NCBI GenBank assembly: GCA_963169765.1
Contig: CAUJEN010000184.1
Coordinates: forward strand, 62,001-126,000
DNA: 64,000 nt
Origin: QWHO01 sp021404945
GTDB taxonomy: Bacteria; Vulcanimicrobiota; Xenobia; Xenobiales; QWHO01
Direction of reading: 5' to 3'
Shown: in pieces, positions 1 to 8,970 of the stretch
Layout: the number at the start of each line of letters is the position of its first letter
How positions within the stretch are numbered: the stretch's first letter is position 1
The notes under the pieces: generated by a model
Seen by the model: only the letters and a program-made list of their open reading frames with translations
What the model was told of the DNA's origin: nothing
Databases searched by the model: none
Program-made: the position numbers and the translations under genes

Positions 1-521
1 ACCACGTCGCCGACCACCTCGCAGCCTTTGAACAGGTCGGCCACGGCTTGCCGGCTGACGTCATCTCCGCGGGATTCGAGCTGGTGCATTTTGGAGCGCA
101 GGTCGGCGATGTCGGTGAAGGTCGGAAGTCGCTTGATGCCCTGCTGCAGGACGTCGGCGCAGCTGACCATGATCTCGGCCATCTCGGCCAGGGCCGGGCG
201 GCTGCTCTCCACCCCGAACCAGCGCATGCGTTGGGTGCACTTCTGCACCAGGTCCAGGATGTCGTCCATGCGGCTGCCGATGAGGTGGATGTCCTCGCGA
301 TCGATGGGGGTGACGAAGGTGCGGGCCAGGCGGTCCGTCAGCTCGTGGAACAGGGTGTCCCCCTGGTTTTCGACCTCATCGATGCCGGCATACCTGGCCT
401 CGAGGTCTTGCATGTCCGAGGCCAGCACCTGAAAGCGGCGGCAGATCTCCACGATCAGCTCGGCCTGTTGCTGAAAGAGGGTATAAAACTTGGGATCCTC
501 GGGAAAAAGGTTGAACTTCAT
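1..521 (-). CDS. DUF47 (PhoU-like) family protein, partial
   Basis: The gene reads 173 codons from an ATG at 521 and runs off the left edge, so the C-terminus is missing. The N-terminus MKFNLFPEDPKFYTLF, followed by a long amphipathic helical region with a conserved glycine-aspartate turn (GIDEVENQGD near residues 45-54) and TPIDREDIHLI near residue 75, is characteristic of the DUF47/PhoU-like family. Members are cytosolic helical-bundle proteins usually encoded beside a PiT-type phosphate transporter and thought to modulate phosphate uptake. That neighbour would lie outside the window. It follows mazG on the same strand by 32 bases and may be cotranscribed. No clear Shine-Dalgarno is visible. 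Family call confident; exact role inferred. Confidence 0.82.
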   Translation of the reverse strand, partial: MKFNLFPEDPKFYTLFQQQAELIVEICRRFQVLASDMQDLEARYAGIDEVENQGDTLFHELTDRLARTFVTPIDREDIHLIGSRMDDILDLVQKCTQRMRWFGVESSRPALAEMAEIMVSCADVLQQGIKRLPTFTDIADLRSKMHQLESRGDDVSRQAVADLFKGCEVVGDV

Positions 522-553
522 CGCTGTCGCCGCGGGTTTCGTGTCAGCGCAGG

Positions 554-1345
554 TCAATCCTTCCCTGCCGCCCGCCAACTCTCCAGGAGCTCCCGGGTGG
601 AGAGCTCGCCCAGGGGCCTGGTGCTCTTTTCCTCCATGGCTCGGAAGCGCCGGGCGAATTTGTGCAGAGTCCTCCGCAGGGCGGTCTCGGGATTCACGCC
701 CAGTTTGCGGGCGGCGCTGACAGTGGCAAAGAGCAGGTCGCCGATCTCGGCTTCGGCCTCCTGGTGGGTGCGAGCCTGGCCCACTTCCTCGAGCTCCTCG
801 GCCACCTTGGCCAGGGCGCTGGGAAGATCGGGCCAGTCGAAGCCCACCTCGGCAGCCCGGCCCTGCACGCGCTCGGACTGCAAGAGGGCCGACAACTTGG
901 AGGGAATGCCGTCGAGCAGCGATTCGCGCTTGCTGGCGCCCTTCTCTTCGAGCTTGATCTGCTCCCAGCGTTGCAGCACCTCGCCGGCCGTCTCCAGCGA
1001 GCCAGCCTCCCCGAAGACGTGGGGATGGCGGCGCACCATCTTGTCCACGATCCCCTGGCAGACGGCGTCAGCGTCGAAGTGCCCCGCTTCGCGGGCCATC
1101 TGGGCGTGGAACACGATCTGCAGCAGCACGTCGCCGAGCTCCTCGCGCATGCGCTCGAAGTCGAGCGCCTCGATGGCCTCCACCGCTTCGTAGGCTTCCT
1201 CCTCCAGGTAGCGCACCAGGGTGAGGTGGGTTTGCTCGCGGTCCCACGGACACCCCCCCTCGGCGCGCAGGGCCTGCATGATGGCGACCAGCCGCTCAAA
1301 AGGTCGCAGGCTCTCGAATTCGGGTGCTCCGGGTCGGGGAGTCAT
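554..1345 (-). CDS. mazG: Nucleoside triphosphate pyrophosphohydrolase MazG
   Basis: MazG hydrolyses (d)NTPs to NMP and pyrophosphate, a house-cleaning function in the cytosol. The 263-residue protein has the usual length of the two-domain enzyme. Residues 32-40 (CPWDREQTH) are the family's signature, E48-E50 begin the ExxE metal-binding helix, and E69xxD72 (EELGD) completes the first all-alpha catalytic site; a second, more degenerate MazG repeat fills roughly residues 140-255. The ATG overlaps the stop of the upstream foldase gene (ATGA), so the two are probably translationally coupled. The DUF47 gene follows on the same strand. Identification is firm. Confidence 0.95.
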   Translation of the reverse strand: MTPRPGAPEFESLRPFERLVAIMQALRAEGGCPWDREQTHLTLVRYLEEEAYEAVEAIEALDFERMREELGDVLLQIVFHAQMAREAGHFDADAVCQGIVDKMVRRHPHVFGEAGSLETAGEVLQRWEQIKLEEKGASKRESLLDGIPSKLSALLQSERVQGRAAEVGFDWPDLPSALAKVAEELEEVGQARTHQEAEAEIGDLLFATVSAARKLGVNPETALRRTLHKFARRFRAMEEKSTRPLGELSTRELLESWRAAGKD

Positions 1346-2175
1346 TTGTCCGCCTTCTCCCTGGGGACGAGCTTGCGCTCGATCTTTGCCCCCTTCTCCA
1401 GGGCCTTGACGAAGTCGGTGCGGCGGGCCTCGAGCATGGATTCCTGCACGCTGGACTGGAGAGATTTGAAGTCGTCTTTCTTGCCGGTCACCTGCAACAG
1501 GTGGTAGCCGAATCGAGTCGGCACGACTGAGGAAACCTCGCCGACCTCGGTCTGGAAGGCGATCTCGGAAACGGTGGGATCGATCTCACCGCGCCGGAAA
1601 TAACCCAGATCGCCTCCCTTGTTGCGGCTGGATTCGTCCAGGGAATGCTCACGAGCCAGTTTGGCGAAGTCGGCTCCTTCCATGAGCTTGATCTCCAGGC
1701 GCTGAGCCTCCTCCTCCGTGGCGCTCAGGATGTGCCGGGCCCGCACCATCTCGAGATCCTCCTGGTGCACCTCGAAGTAGGTTTTCTGCTGCTCGGTGGT
1801 GATGCTGGACAGGATCAGCTTGTCCAGCAGCATCACGGTGGCCAGGTTGCGCTCCAGGTCGGCCCGGGTGACCCGTCCTGCCTCGATCATCGCTTTGACG
1901 GACGGCTCGGTCATCATCGCGTCCACGCGCTTGTCGAGCTCCTCGGGGGTGATGGTGATCTTGCGCTTGCTGGCTTCCTGAGCCACCAGGCGGGCCTTGA
2001 TCATGTCGTTGAGCACCTCGGCCCCGAAGCGAGCCTCCAGCTCCCTGCTCAAATCGCCTTGAGCGATTCGTTCGCCGTTGACGTGGGCCACGGTCGATGC
2101 AGAGCCCCGGCCCCCGGCCAGATAGCCCAGCCCGAACCCCCCTGCCAGCAAGGCGATGGCCACCAAGATTCGCAT
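1342..2175 (-). CDS. SurA/PrsA-like peptidyl-prolyl isomerase (foldase)
   Basis: Probable membrane-anchored extracytoplasmic foldase assisting secreted-protein folding. I start at the internal ATG giving MRILVAIALL, which opens a hydrophobic signal-anchor with a GxxxG-like glycine run (residues 2-22); a GTG 69 bases further upstream would add a hydrophilic, unlikely leader. Residues about 30-135 form a SurA_N/trigger-factor-like helical chaperone region, and about 143-232 a parvulin PpiC domain (ARHIL start, GGDLGYF signature, FGYHLLQV end). No lipobox is seen. It is translationally coupled to mazG through an ATGA overlap. It is divergent from the phosphatase gene across about 80 bases that must hold both promoters. 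SurA, PrsA or PpiD naming cannot be settled from sequence alone. Confidence 0.85.
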   Translation of the reverse strand: MRILVAIALLAGGFGLGYLAGGRGSASTVAHVNGERIAQGDLSRELEARFGAEVLNDMIKARLVAQEASKRKITITPEELDKRVDAMMTEPSVKAMIEAGRVTRADLERNLATVMLLDKLILSSITTEQQKTYFEVHQEDLEMVRARHILSATEEEAQRLEIKLMEGADFAKLAREHSLDESSRNKGGDLGYFRRGEIDPTVSEIAFQTEVGEVSSVVPTRFGYHLLQVTGKKDDFKSLQSSVQESMLEARRTDFVKALEKGAKIERKLVPREKADK

Positions 2176-2258
2176 TCCACGCAAAGCCGGGGAGGATTCC
2201 TTTCCTCCGGGCTCACTCCTCCAAGGAAAACCTGGATACTCCACGAACTTTTCGGCCC

Positions 2259-3368
2259 TTGCTGATTCCTGACTGGCTCAAAGTGGTCGACGCCTCAACC
2301 GAGCGGTTGGTGCTTTCCCGTCCCCGGGGGCAACTGGCGGCGGTCTGGGCGCTGTTGATCGCTGTATTGCTGGGGTTGGCCTACACCTTCACACCGCTGC
2401 CCATTCCGGCCGATCTCTTCTTTCTGCCGGTTATCCTGGGGGCCTTCGTCTTCGGCTCCCGAGGTCTGGTCGTTCTCCCGATCGCCCTGGTGGCTTACCA
2501 TCTTGCCTGGCTGCGCCACGGAATCCCGTGGACGGCGCAGGTTTTGCCCGACCTGGTGCAGATGCTGCAGTGGAGCCTGGTGGCCCTGTTCATCGTGGTC
2601 ACCCTGGACAAGTTCAAGGACGTCAAGCGGCTGCAGGCAAGGGTGCAAAAAGACATGAGCCTGGCTCGCACCCTGCAGATGGCCCTCACGCCGGCCGACT
2701 ACGACTTCGGCCGCATGCGGATCTGCGGAGTCCTGCACCAGTCCGCCACGGTGGGTGGGGATTACTTTTATTTCCGACCCTTTCAAGAGCACTACGTGGT
2801 CTTCTGCGTGGGAGACGTGATGGGCAAGGGGATCCCGGCCTCGATGCTGATGGCGATCATCATGTCGTTCATGTACGAATGGGGCAAGCAGAGCCCCTCT
2901 CCCTCGGTGGTCATCGACAAGCTCAATCGTCGCCTGGTGCGTCTGGCCAGCCACGACTCCAACTGGTTCACCACCCTGTTCTATGCTGTCTACGATGAGG
3001 AGACGTTTACCCTGACCTACGCCTCGGCCGGCCAGAACCAGGGACTCGTTCTGCGCAAGGACGGCCAGGTCGAGCTGGCCCGCTCGGACGGAATTCCGGT
3101 GGGCATCTTCGAGCAGGTGCAGTGGGAAGAGCGCAGCCTCAAGCTGGAGGAAGGCGACCGCGTGCTCTTGTTTACCGACGGGGTGAACGAGGCACGCAGC
3201 CCGGACGGGGAGATCTTTACCCTCGACCGGCTCACCCAGCTGGTGAAAGACCACCGCAACCTGGATTGCCATGGTCTTCTCAAGAAAATCGAGGACGCGG
3301 TGGCGGTCCACTCGGGCGGGAAGCTGACCGACGACATGGCGGTGCTGCTGGCCGAGGTCAAGCGCTGA
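2259..3368 (+). CDS. Membrane-bound SpoIIE-type PP2C serine phosphatase
   Basis: Predicted regulatory Ser/Thr phosphatase, likely acting on an anti-sigma-factor antagonist or similar partner. The N-terminal about 115 residues contain four hydrophobic segments. A short coiled-coil linker leads to a PP2C_SpoIIE domain at about 150-368, with metal-binding motifs GGDYF (about 166), GDVMGKG (about 185), FTDGVNEA (about 305) and DDMAVLL (about 358). The reading frame extends upstream into the divergent foldase gene, so I chose the TTG at 2259; a GTG at 2283 is also in frame, and neither has a convincing Shine-Dalgarno. The 3' end overlaps recQ by 11 bases in a convergent arrangement. No partner anti-sigma gene is adjacent. 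Confidence 0.83.
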   Translation: MLIPDWLKVVDASTERLVLSRPRGQLAAVWALLIAVLLGLAYTFTPLPIPADLFFLPVILGAFVFGSRGLVVLPIALVAYHLAWLRHGIPWTAQVLPDLVQMLQWSLVALFIVVTLDKFKDVKRLQARVQKDMSLARTLQMALTPADYDFGRMRICGVLHQSATVGGDYFYFRPFQEHYVVFCVGDVMGKGIPASMLMAIIMSFMYEWGKQSPSPSVVIDKLNRRLVRLASHDSNWFTTLFYAVYDEETFTLTYASAGQNQGLVLRKDGQVELARSDGIPVGIFEQVQWEERSLKLEEGDRVLLFTDGVNEARSPDGEIFTLDRLTQLVKDHRNLDCHGLLKKIEDAVAVHSGGKLTDDMAVLLAEVKR

Positions 3369-5163
3369 GCACGGCCAGGAACTCATCCCCGTAACGACCC
3401 AGTTTCACCTCGCCCCAGCCCGAGATGCGCGAAAGCTCGGCCCGGCTGGCGGGGCGCGAGCGGGCCATCTCGATCAGAGTGGAGTCATGTAGCACGCAGT
3501 AAGGGGGCAGGCTCTGCTCCTGGGCCAGCTCGCGTCGCCTGGTCTTCAAGCGGGCCAGCAGGGCTTCGTCCACGTCCGCGTCCAGACTGGCAGAGCGAGG
3601 AGCGGACTTGCTCGAGCGCTTGCGGTCCCGACGCAGCTCGATGCGCTCCAGGCCCTTGAGCAGAGCCGGGCTGCGCGCGGTGAAGGTCAGGCTGCCGTGC
3701 CCGGCCAGATCGACCGTGAGGTAGCCGGCCGCCACCAGCTGGCGGAAGACCGAGCTCCACTGCTTTTCGTCCAGCTCCTTGCCCACCCCGAAGGTGGGCA
3801 AGGACCCATGGCCGAGCGAGCGCATCCGCGGGGTCTCGTGACCGCGCAACAGGTCGATCAGATGGCCGGCACCGAACCTCTGGCCGGTGCGATAGACGGC
3901 CGACAGGGCTTTCTGGCTCACCTCGGTGCCGTCCCAGCTCTCCACCGGGGCCAGGCAAGTATCGCAGTTGCCGCAGGGGGCGCAGCTGTCGGAGAAGTAA
4001 TCCAGCAGCACCTGGCGCCGACAGCGCACCGTCTCGCAGTAGCCGAGCAGGGCATTGAGCCGACGCTGCTCGATGCGCTTGAAGGCATCGTGGGCATGCG
4101 ACTGAGCGCTCATCTGGCGATGGGCCACCACGTCTGCAAAGCCGTAGGCCATCCAGGCCTCAGCCGGCAGCCCGTCGCGGCCGGCTCGACCGGTCTCCTG
4201 GTAGTAGGCCTCGATCGAGCGAGGCATGTCCAGGTGCACCACGTAGCGAACGTCCGGCTTATCGATGCCCATTCCGAAGGCGATGGTGGCCACCACGATC
4301 AGTCCGCTCTCGCGCAGGAACCTTTCTTGATGGAGGTTGCGCACCTCGGTGTCGAGTCCGGCGTGGTAGGGAACCGCCCTCCGCCCTTGCTGCACGAGCC
4401 AGGCGCTGACTTCCTCCACCTTACGGCGGGACAGGCAGTAGACGATGCCGCTCTGGTCGATCGGACGCTCGCGCAGGAACTCGAGCAATTGCTTCTTGCC
4501 GTTCTCCTTGGGCACCACCGTGTAGCGGATGTTGGGCCGGTCGTAGCCGCCGATGAAGGAGCGGGCCTGGTGCAGCCCGAGCCGGGCCAGGATATCCTCG
4601 CGGGTGGCCTGGTCGGCCGTGGCCGTCAGGGCCAGCCGCGGCACAGCCGGAAACTCCTCGTGCAGACGGCTCAACTCCAGGTACTCGGGTCGGAAGTCGT
4701 GCCCCCACTGCGAGACGCAGTGGGCCTCGTCGATGGCGAACAGAGAGGGCTCGAGCCGTTTGAGCAGGTTGCGGAAGCGCTCGGTGGCCACCCGCTCGGG
4801 AGCTACGTAGAGCAGCTTGAGTTGGCCGCTGACGGCCTGGCTCTCAACCTCGCGGGCCTGCTCCAGGGATAGACTTGAATTCAAGTAGGCGGCCGCCACG
4901 CCACACTGGCGAAGGGCCTGTACCTGGTCGCGCATGAGTGCGATCAGAGGCGAGACGACCACCGCCAGGCCCGGCTTGACCAGAGCTGGAATCTGATAGC
5001 AGAGCGACTTGCCCGACCCGGTGGGCATGATGACCAGGGCATCCCGGCCCTGCAAAACGTGGCCGATGACGTCGGCCTGCAATCCTCGAAAAGACTCGTA
5101 GCCGAAGACGCTCTTGAGAAGGTGAAGTGGGGTGCTCACACCCCGATGATTAGTTTCTTTCAA
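3358..5163 (-). CDS. recQ: ATP-dependent DNA helicase RecQ
   Basis: A 3'-5' DNA helicase for recombination repair and replication-fork processing. All RecQ hallmarks are present in 601 residues: motif 0 glutamine Q29, Walker A PTGSGKS (47-53), DEAH box with the aromatic-rich loop (DEAHCVSQWGHDF, about 143), motif VI QETGRAGRDG (about 325-340), the four-cysteine zinc module (about 378-402), a winged-helix RQC region, and a C-terminal HRDC domain (about 525-600). The start is TTG at 5163: AGGAGG lies five bases upstream. Length matches the family. It is monocistronic between a convergent phosphatase gene and a divergent propeller gene. Confidence 0.97.
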   Translation of the reverse strand: MKETNHRGVSTPLHLLKSVFGYESFRGLQADVIGHVLQGRDALVIMPTGSGKSLCYQIPALVKPGLAVVVSPLIALMRDQVQALRQCGVAAAYLNSSLSLEQAREVESQAVSGQLKLLYVAPERVATERFRNLLKRLEPSLFAIDEAHCVSQWGHDFRPEYLELSRLHEEFPAVPRLALTATADQATREDILARLGLHQARSFIGGYDRPNIRYTVVPKENGKKQLLEFLRERPIDQSGIVYCLSRRKVEEVSAWLVQQGRRAVPYHAGLDTEVRNLHQERFLRESGLIVVATIAFGMGIDKPDVRYVVHLDMPRSIEAYYQETGRAGRDGLPAEAWMAYGFADVVAHRQMSAQSHAHDAFKRIEQRRLNALLGYCETVRCRRQVLLDYFSDSCAPCGNCDTCLAPVESWDGTEVSQKALSAVYRTGQRFGAGHLIDLLRGHETPRMRSLGHGSLPTFGVGKELDEKQWSSVFRQLVAAGYLTVDLAGHGSLTFTARSPALLKGLERIELRRDRKRSSKSAPRSASLDADVDEALLARLKTRRRELAQEQSLPPYCVLHDSTLIEMARSRPASRAELSRISGWGEVKLGRYGDEFLAVLSA

Positions 5164-5193
5164 CCCGGCCTCCTGTCGAACACAGGTTAAGAT

Positions 5194-5223
5194 TTTTCAA
5201 CAGTTGCGCAGGCTTGCTACAAT
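5194..5223 (+). promoter_or_regulatory. Candidate promoter of the 5245 gene
   Basis: TACAAT at 5218-5223 matches a sigma-70 -10 box (5 of 6). The upstream T-rich stretch (TTTTCA, 5194-5199) is only a weak -35 at 18-bp spacing. It lies in the 81-bp divergent gap between recQ and the propeller gene, about 20 bases before the TTG start. Confidence 0.4.
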
Positions 5224-5244
5224 AGGATCGGAGGGCGATTCTCC

Positions 5245-6186
5245 TTGCAAAAGCTCGTCACCGTTTTGCTGGTAGGCTTGCTCCTGGCCACCGCTCGCGC
5301 CGATAGCCCGCGTCAGGTCTTGACCGCCCAGTGGGAGCCTTCCGGCCAGCGCCTGGCGATGCTGGTGGGAGGTCCCGGCACTCTCGAGCTCTGGGTTCTC
5401 GGTCGCGAAGGGCAGATGTTCAAGCAGGCTTTGCCTCAGCGTGGGCTCTCTCTGGTCGGCTGGACCTCCCAGGGCCAGATCGTGCTCGACGAGGGACAGG
5501 GGGGCGTGCGCATCCTGACTCCCGGCGGCCCTGAGAGCCGCATCCAGTTGCCGGCGGCGGCCGTTCCGCTGAGCTGCAACGGCCAGGAGGCCTTTTTCCT
5601 GAGCACCGACAACCGCTACCTGCTGGCCGTCGATCTGAGCGGGCGGACCCGAGTGGTCGCTCCTTTGCCCGAAGGCATCCGGGCCTCGGCCACGCTGGCG
5701 CCGGATGGCAAGCAATTGGTGCTGCGCCGCACGGTGCGCGGCAAAGACTCCTGGAGCAGCGAGATCTGGCTGGTCAAGAATGGCACCGCTCAGATGGTCT
5801 CCCGGGTGCCCGCCTCCTACGTCGGGGTCCAGTGGCATCCGCGCGAGGATAGCCTGCTGCTCAATTATCCCAAGTCGGACGGAAGCTGGGGCTCTCGCAT
5901 TGTGCACCTGGCTCGTCCCAAGAGCCCGGTTGTCCTCAAGGGTCTGAGCTCCCCTGTGCAGTGGGACAGCCAGGGGCGGCTCTACACGGCCGACGCCACC
6001 GGCGTGTGGTCGGACGGCAAGGCTGTGCAGCGCTGGGGCAACGACGTCTCTCGCCTGAAGCTCTGGGCGGTCTCGCCCGATGGCCAGAGGGTGCTGGTTT
6101 CCTGGGAAACAGCCGGCGACAAAGCGCCCGCCTACCTCTTCCAGGTTGGTCAGCCAGGGGCTCCTGTCGTGGTTCTGGCCCCCTGA
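5245..6186 (+). CDS. Secreted TolB/WD40-like beta-propeller protein
   Basis: A 313-residue exported protein of unknown specific role. Residues 1-19 form a signal peptide with a cleavage site near ATARA-DS. The rest contains repeated strands of the type found in TolB or prolyl-oligopeptidase N-terminal propellers: phrases such as SPDGQRVLVSWE, APDGKQLVLRR and WHPREDSLLLNY recur about every 45 residues, each pairing a DG turn with a hydrophobic strand. The start is TTG, with GGAGG about 10-14 bases upstream. No catalytic domain follows, so binding or scaffolding is more likely than enzymatic activity. It could form a short operon with the 6301 gene, but 114 bases separate them. Confidence 0.72.
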   Translation: MQKLVTVLLVGLLLATARADSPRQVLTAQWEPSGQRLAMLVGGPGTLELWVLGREGQMFKQALPQRGLSLVGWTSQGQIVLDEGQGGVRILTPGGPESRIQLPAAAVPLSCNGQEAFFLSTDNRYLLAVDLSGRTRVVAPLPEGIRASATLAPDGKQLVLRRTVRGKDSWSSEIWLVKNGTAQMVSRVPASYVGVQWHPREDSLLLNYPKSDGSWGSRIVHLARPKSPVVLKGLSSPVQWDSQGRLYTADATGVWSDGKAVQRWGNDVSRLKLWAVSPDGQRVLVSWETAGDKAPAYLFQVGQPGAPVVVLAP

Positions 6187-6300
6187 AGGGGGATCTGAGT
6201 CCTTCTGAGGCGCCGTGCCTACACTTCTGCGCGTTCCAGTTCTCAAGAGGTCAACGCGCGGGAGTGTAGAACCGCACCGGCATGCGAAAGTACGCCTTCA

Positions 6301-6624
6301 TTGCTGATAGCCCTCATCACTCTGGCCCTGCCGGCCCTGGCAGGTGACCAGGACTTCCAGCTCTTCAACCGCACGGGCGTGGACATCTTCGCCCTCTACG
6401 TCGCCCCGGCCGACTCCAACGACTGGGAAGAGGACCTGCTCGACGGCAAGCAGCTCATCGCTGGCGGCGACGTCCTGGTCCGCTTCGCCCCCGATACCGA
6501 GGCCGCAATGTGGGATATCCGGGTAGAGGACTCCGACGGCAACTCGCTCGAGTGGCACGATGTGGATCTGATCACGGCTACCCAGGTCATTCTGGAGCCC
6601 GGCGGACTGGCTCGCATCAAGTAA
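6301..6624 (+). CDS. Small secreted hypothetical protein (possible 5' frameshift)
   Basis: The visible frame from a TTG at 6301 encodes 107 residues beginning with a hydrophobic run that ends ALPALAG, followed by a mature domain rich in aspartate and short beta-strand patterns. As read, the leader lacks a basic n-region. An ATG at 6282 in the adjacent frame encodes MRKYAF; removing one A at about 6300 would join it to the hydrophobic core and give a textbook signal peptide, with GGAG upstream. Either the true start is that ATG and a base is wrong or mutated, or the TTG is used with a weak leader. A strong terminator follows 28 bases after the stop. I do not recognise the family. Confidence 0.6.
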   Translation: MLIALITLALPALAGDQDFQLFNRTGVDIFALYVAPADSNDWEEDLLDGKQLIAGGDVLVRFAPDTEAAMWDIRVEDSDGNSLEWHDVDLITATQVILEPGGLARIK

Positions 6625-6651
6625 GATTCAGCGGTCGAACGGCATTCGTGG

Positions 6652-6680
6652 AGAGCCCTGCGCGTGCGGGGCTCTTTTCC
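6652..6680 (+). terminator. Rho-independent terminator after the 6301 gene
   Basis: AGAGCCC (6652-6658) pairs with GGGCTCT (6668-6674) and is followed by a short T-rich tract (TTTTCC). It lies 28 bases past the stop codon, the expected position. Confidence 0.75.
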
Positions 6681-6795
6681 TTTACGCAAGTATCCAGACC
6701 TCGCTGGCTCGCCATGTTCGAATTGTTCAAAACTCGTTCACCCTCCTGGGGCTCGGACCCGTTAGGATGCAATGGCCATCAGCACAGGAGGAATC

Positions 6796-8928
6796 ATGAT
6801 CCACTCCCTCAACTCGTTCCCGGTCACACCCTACGGCGCCCCCGCCGCGGCTGCCGCGCCGCTCAGAAACGAGGGGCCAGAGGATTCGGTGCAGCTCAAC
6901 CTGTCCCAGGTCTTGCAGGAGACGGCCGAAGAGGCTGCCTCGCTCGAGACCAAGCTGGCCGAGCACTACGAGGGGGAGGTGCTGGTCAAGCTCAAGCCGG
7001 GAATGACCTTGCAGGGAATGGAGGACTTCGCTTCGCGTTACGGCGCCAGCCTGATCGAGCGCTTCCGGGTGCCCGACCAGATGCTGCAAGAGTTCGGGGG
7101 CGACCTGGTCCACCTCAAGCTGGCGGACGGAATGACTACCGCTCAGGCCATCGCCGCCCTGGAGAAGGACTCCCAGGTGGCTTACGCCTGCGCCAACGAC
7201 GTGCTGAAGGCGACCGAGCAGAAGATCCCCAACGACCTGGACAACCGCCTCTGGGGCATGCGCAACATCGAGGCCCCCGAGGCCTGGAACGTGACAACGG
7301 GGAAGCGCGAGGGTGGCCCGGTGGTGTGCGTCATCGACACCGGCGTGGACTACAATCACCCGGACCTTCGCAACAACATGTGGCGTAACCCCGGCGAGGT
7401 CCCGGGCGACGGCATCGACAACGACGGCAACGGCCTGGTGGACGACGTCTTCGGCATCAACAGCTTCGCCAACAACGGCAACCCGCTCGACGATCACAGC
7501 CATGGCTCCCATTGCTCCGGCTCCATCGCCGGCGAGGGCAACAACGGCCAGGGAGTGGTGGGCGTGAACTGGGAAGGCCAGATCATGGCCGCCAAGTTCC
7601 TCTCCGGCTCGGGCTCGGGCTCCACGGCCGGGGCCATCAAAGCGGTGATGTACGCCACCGAGAAAGGCGCCCGCATCACCTCGAACTCATGGGGTGGCGG
7701 GGGTTTCAACCAGGCTCTTTATGACTCGCTCAAAGCCTCCCCTGCCCTGCACATCTTCGCGGCCGGCAACGAGTCCAACAACAACGATAGTAGCCCCGCC
7801 TACCCGGCTTCCTATGACCTGGGCAACATCGTCTCGGTAGCGGCCCTGGACAGCCGCGACCGACTCGCCTCCTTCTCCAACTATGGCGCCACCACGGTGG
7901 ACATCGGCGCGCCCGGCGTGGACATTTACTCCACCGTGAAGGATGGACGCTACGGCAGCATGAGCGGCACCTCTATGGCTTGCCCCCACGTTTCCGGAGT
8001 GGCAGCCCTGGTGGTCTCGGCCTTCCCCAACGCCTCCAACGAGGAGATCAAGGACCGCCTCCTGCGGGGCGCCATCCCGATCCCGGCCCTGAGCGGCAAA
8101 GCGCTTACGGGCGGCAAGCTCAACGCCAAGAACGCTCTCGAGAACGACCAGACCCCTCCCTCGGCTCCGGCCAACTTCGGCAGCCGCACGGTCAACTCGC
8201 GCCTGGTCAGCCTGGGCTGGGTGGCTCCTGGCGATGACGGTACCGAGGGCAACGCCTCGAGCTATGAGCTGCGCATGTCCGACCAGCCCATTACCGACGA
8301 GGCGTCCTTCCAGCGAGCCACCCTGATTCCGACCGCTCGCCCTCAGAGTTCTGGCCTGGAGGAGAACGCGCGGGTCGATCTCACCCCGTCCGGCTCCGAG
8401 CGCACCCTCCACTTCGCCCTCAAGGCCGTCGACAACGCAGGCAACGGCTCAGATCTCTCCAGCGCCCAGGTCCAGGTTCCCGCGGCCCGGGTGGCTTTCG
8501 AGGACAACGCCGATGGCGGAGCCGAGAAGTGGACGGCCCAGGGCACCTGGGCCCAGGTCGAGATGCCGGGCCGCGGTAAGGTCTGGACCGACAGCCCCGG
8601 CGGCAACTATGGGAACAAGAAGGACTGGTCGGTCACCAGCCAGAGCTTCTCACTGGCCGGGATGACCGGGTCGCGCCTCTACTTCGATCTCAAGCACCAG
8701 ATGGAGGAGCGGCACGACAACCTGTTCGTGGAGGCCAGCCAGGATGGCGGACGCCGTTGGAGCCCGCTGGCAAACTTCACGGGAGACTCGGACTGGAAGA
8801 AGCAATCCATCGATCTGTCGGCCTTCGACGGCAAGGACGTGCAGGTGCGCTTCCGTCTCAAGACCGACCGCTCGATCACGGCCGACGGAGTCTACTTCGA
8901 CAACGTGGTGGTGGCAGGCAACGACTGA
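6796..8928 (+). CDS. Subtilisin-like S8 serine protease with C-terminal beta-sandwich
   Basis: A 710-residue predicted endopeptidase. AGGAGG five bases before the ATG at 6796 fixes the start; an ATG at 6772 has none. Residues about 50-140 resemble the fervidolysin-type propeptide (YEGEVLVKLKPGM). The catalytic domain (about 150-450) has D181 in VIDTGVD, H236 in HGSHCSG, oxyanion N325 in AAGNES and S393 in GTSMACPHVSG, so it looks active. A fibronectin-III-like segment (about 455-565) and a C-terminal jelly-roll/MAM-like domain (about 575-708) follow. The last domain is clearly related to the four repeats of the protein at 53047-57003. No Sec signal peptide is visible: the N-terminus is a Pro/Ala-rich leader containing EDSVQLNLSQ. 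The export route is therefore unclear. Confidence 0.92.
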   Translation: MIHSLNSFPVTPYGAPAAAAAPLRNEGPEDSVQLNLSQVLQETAEEAASLETKLAEHYEGEVLVKLKPGMTLQGMEDFASRYGASLIERFRVPDQMLQEFGGDLVHLKLADGMTTAQAIAALEKDSQVAYACANDVLKATEQKIPNDLDNRLWGMRNIEAPEAWNVTTGKREGGPVVCVIDTGVDYNHPDLRNNMWRNPGEVPGDGIDNDGNGLVDDVFGINSFANNGNPLDDHSHGSHCSGSIAGEGNNGQGVVGVNWEGQIMAAKFLSGSGSGSTAGAIKAVMYATEKGARITSNSWGGGGFNQALYDSLKASPALHIFAAGNESNNNDSSPAYPASYDLGNIVSVAALDSRDRLASFSNYGATTVDIGAPGVDIYSTVKDGRYGSMSGTSMACPHVSGVAALVVSAFPNASNEEIKDRLLRGAIPIPALSGKALTGGKLNAKNALENDQTPPSAPANFGSRTVNSRLVSLGWVAPGDDGTEGNASSYELRMSDQPITDEASFQRATLIPTARPQSSGLEENARVDLTPSGSERTLHFALKAVDNAGNGSDLSSAQVQVPAARVAFEDNADGGAEKWTAQGTWAQVEMPGRGKVWTDSPGGNYGNKKDWSVTSQSFSLAGMTGSRLYFDLKHQMEERHDNLFVEASQDGGRRWSPLANFTGDSDWKKQSIDLSAFDGKDVQVRFRLKTDRSITADGVYFDNVVVAGND

Positions 8929-8970
8929 CTGAACGGTTACGAGCGCATCCCAGCTATCAACCGGACTTCT

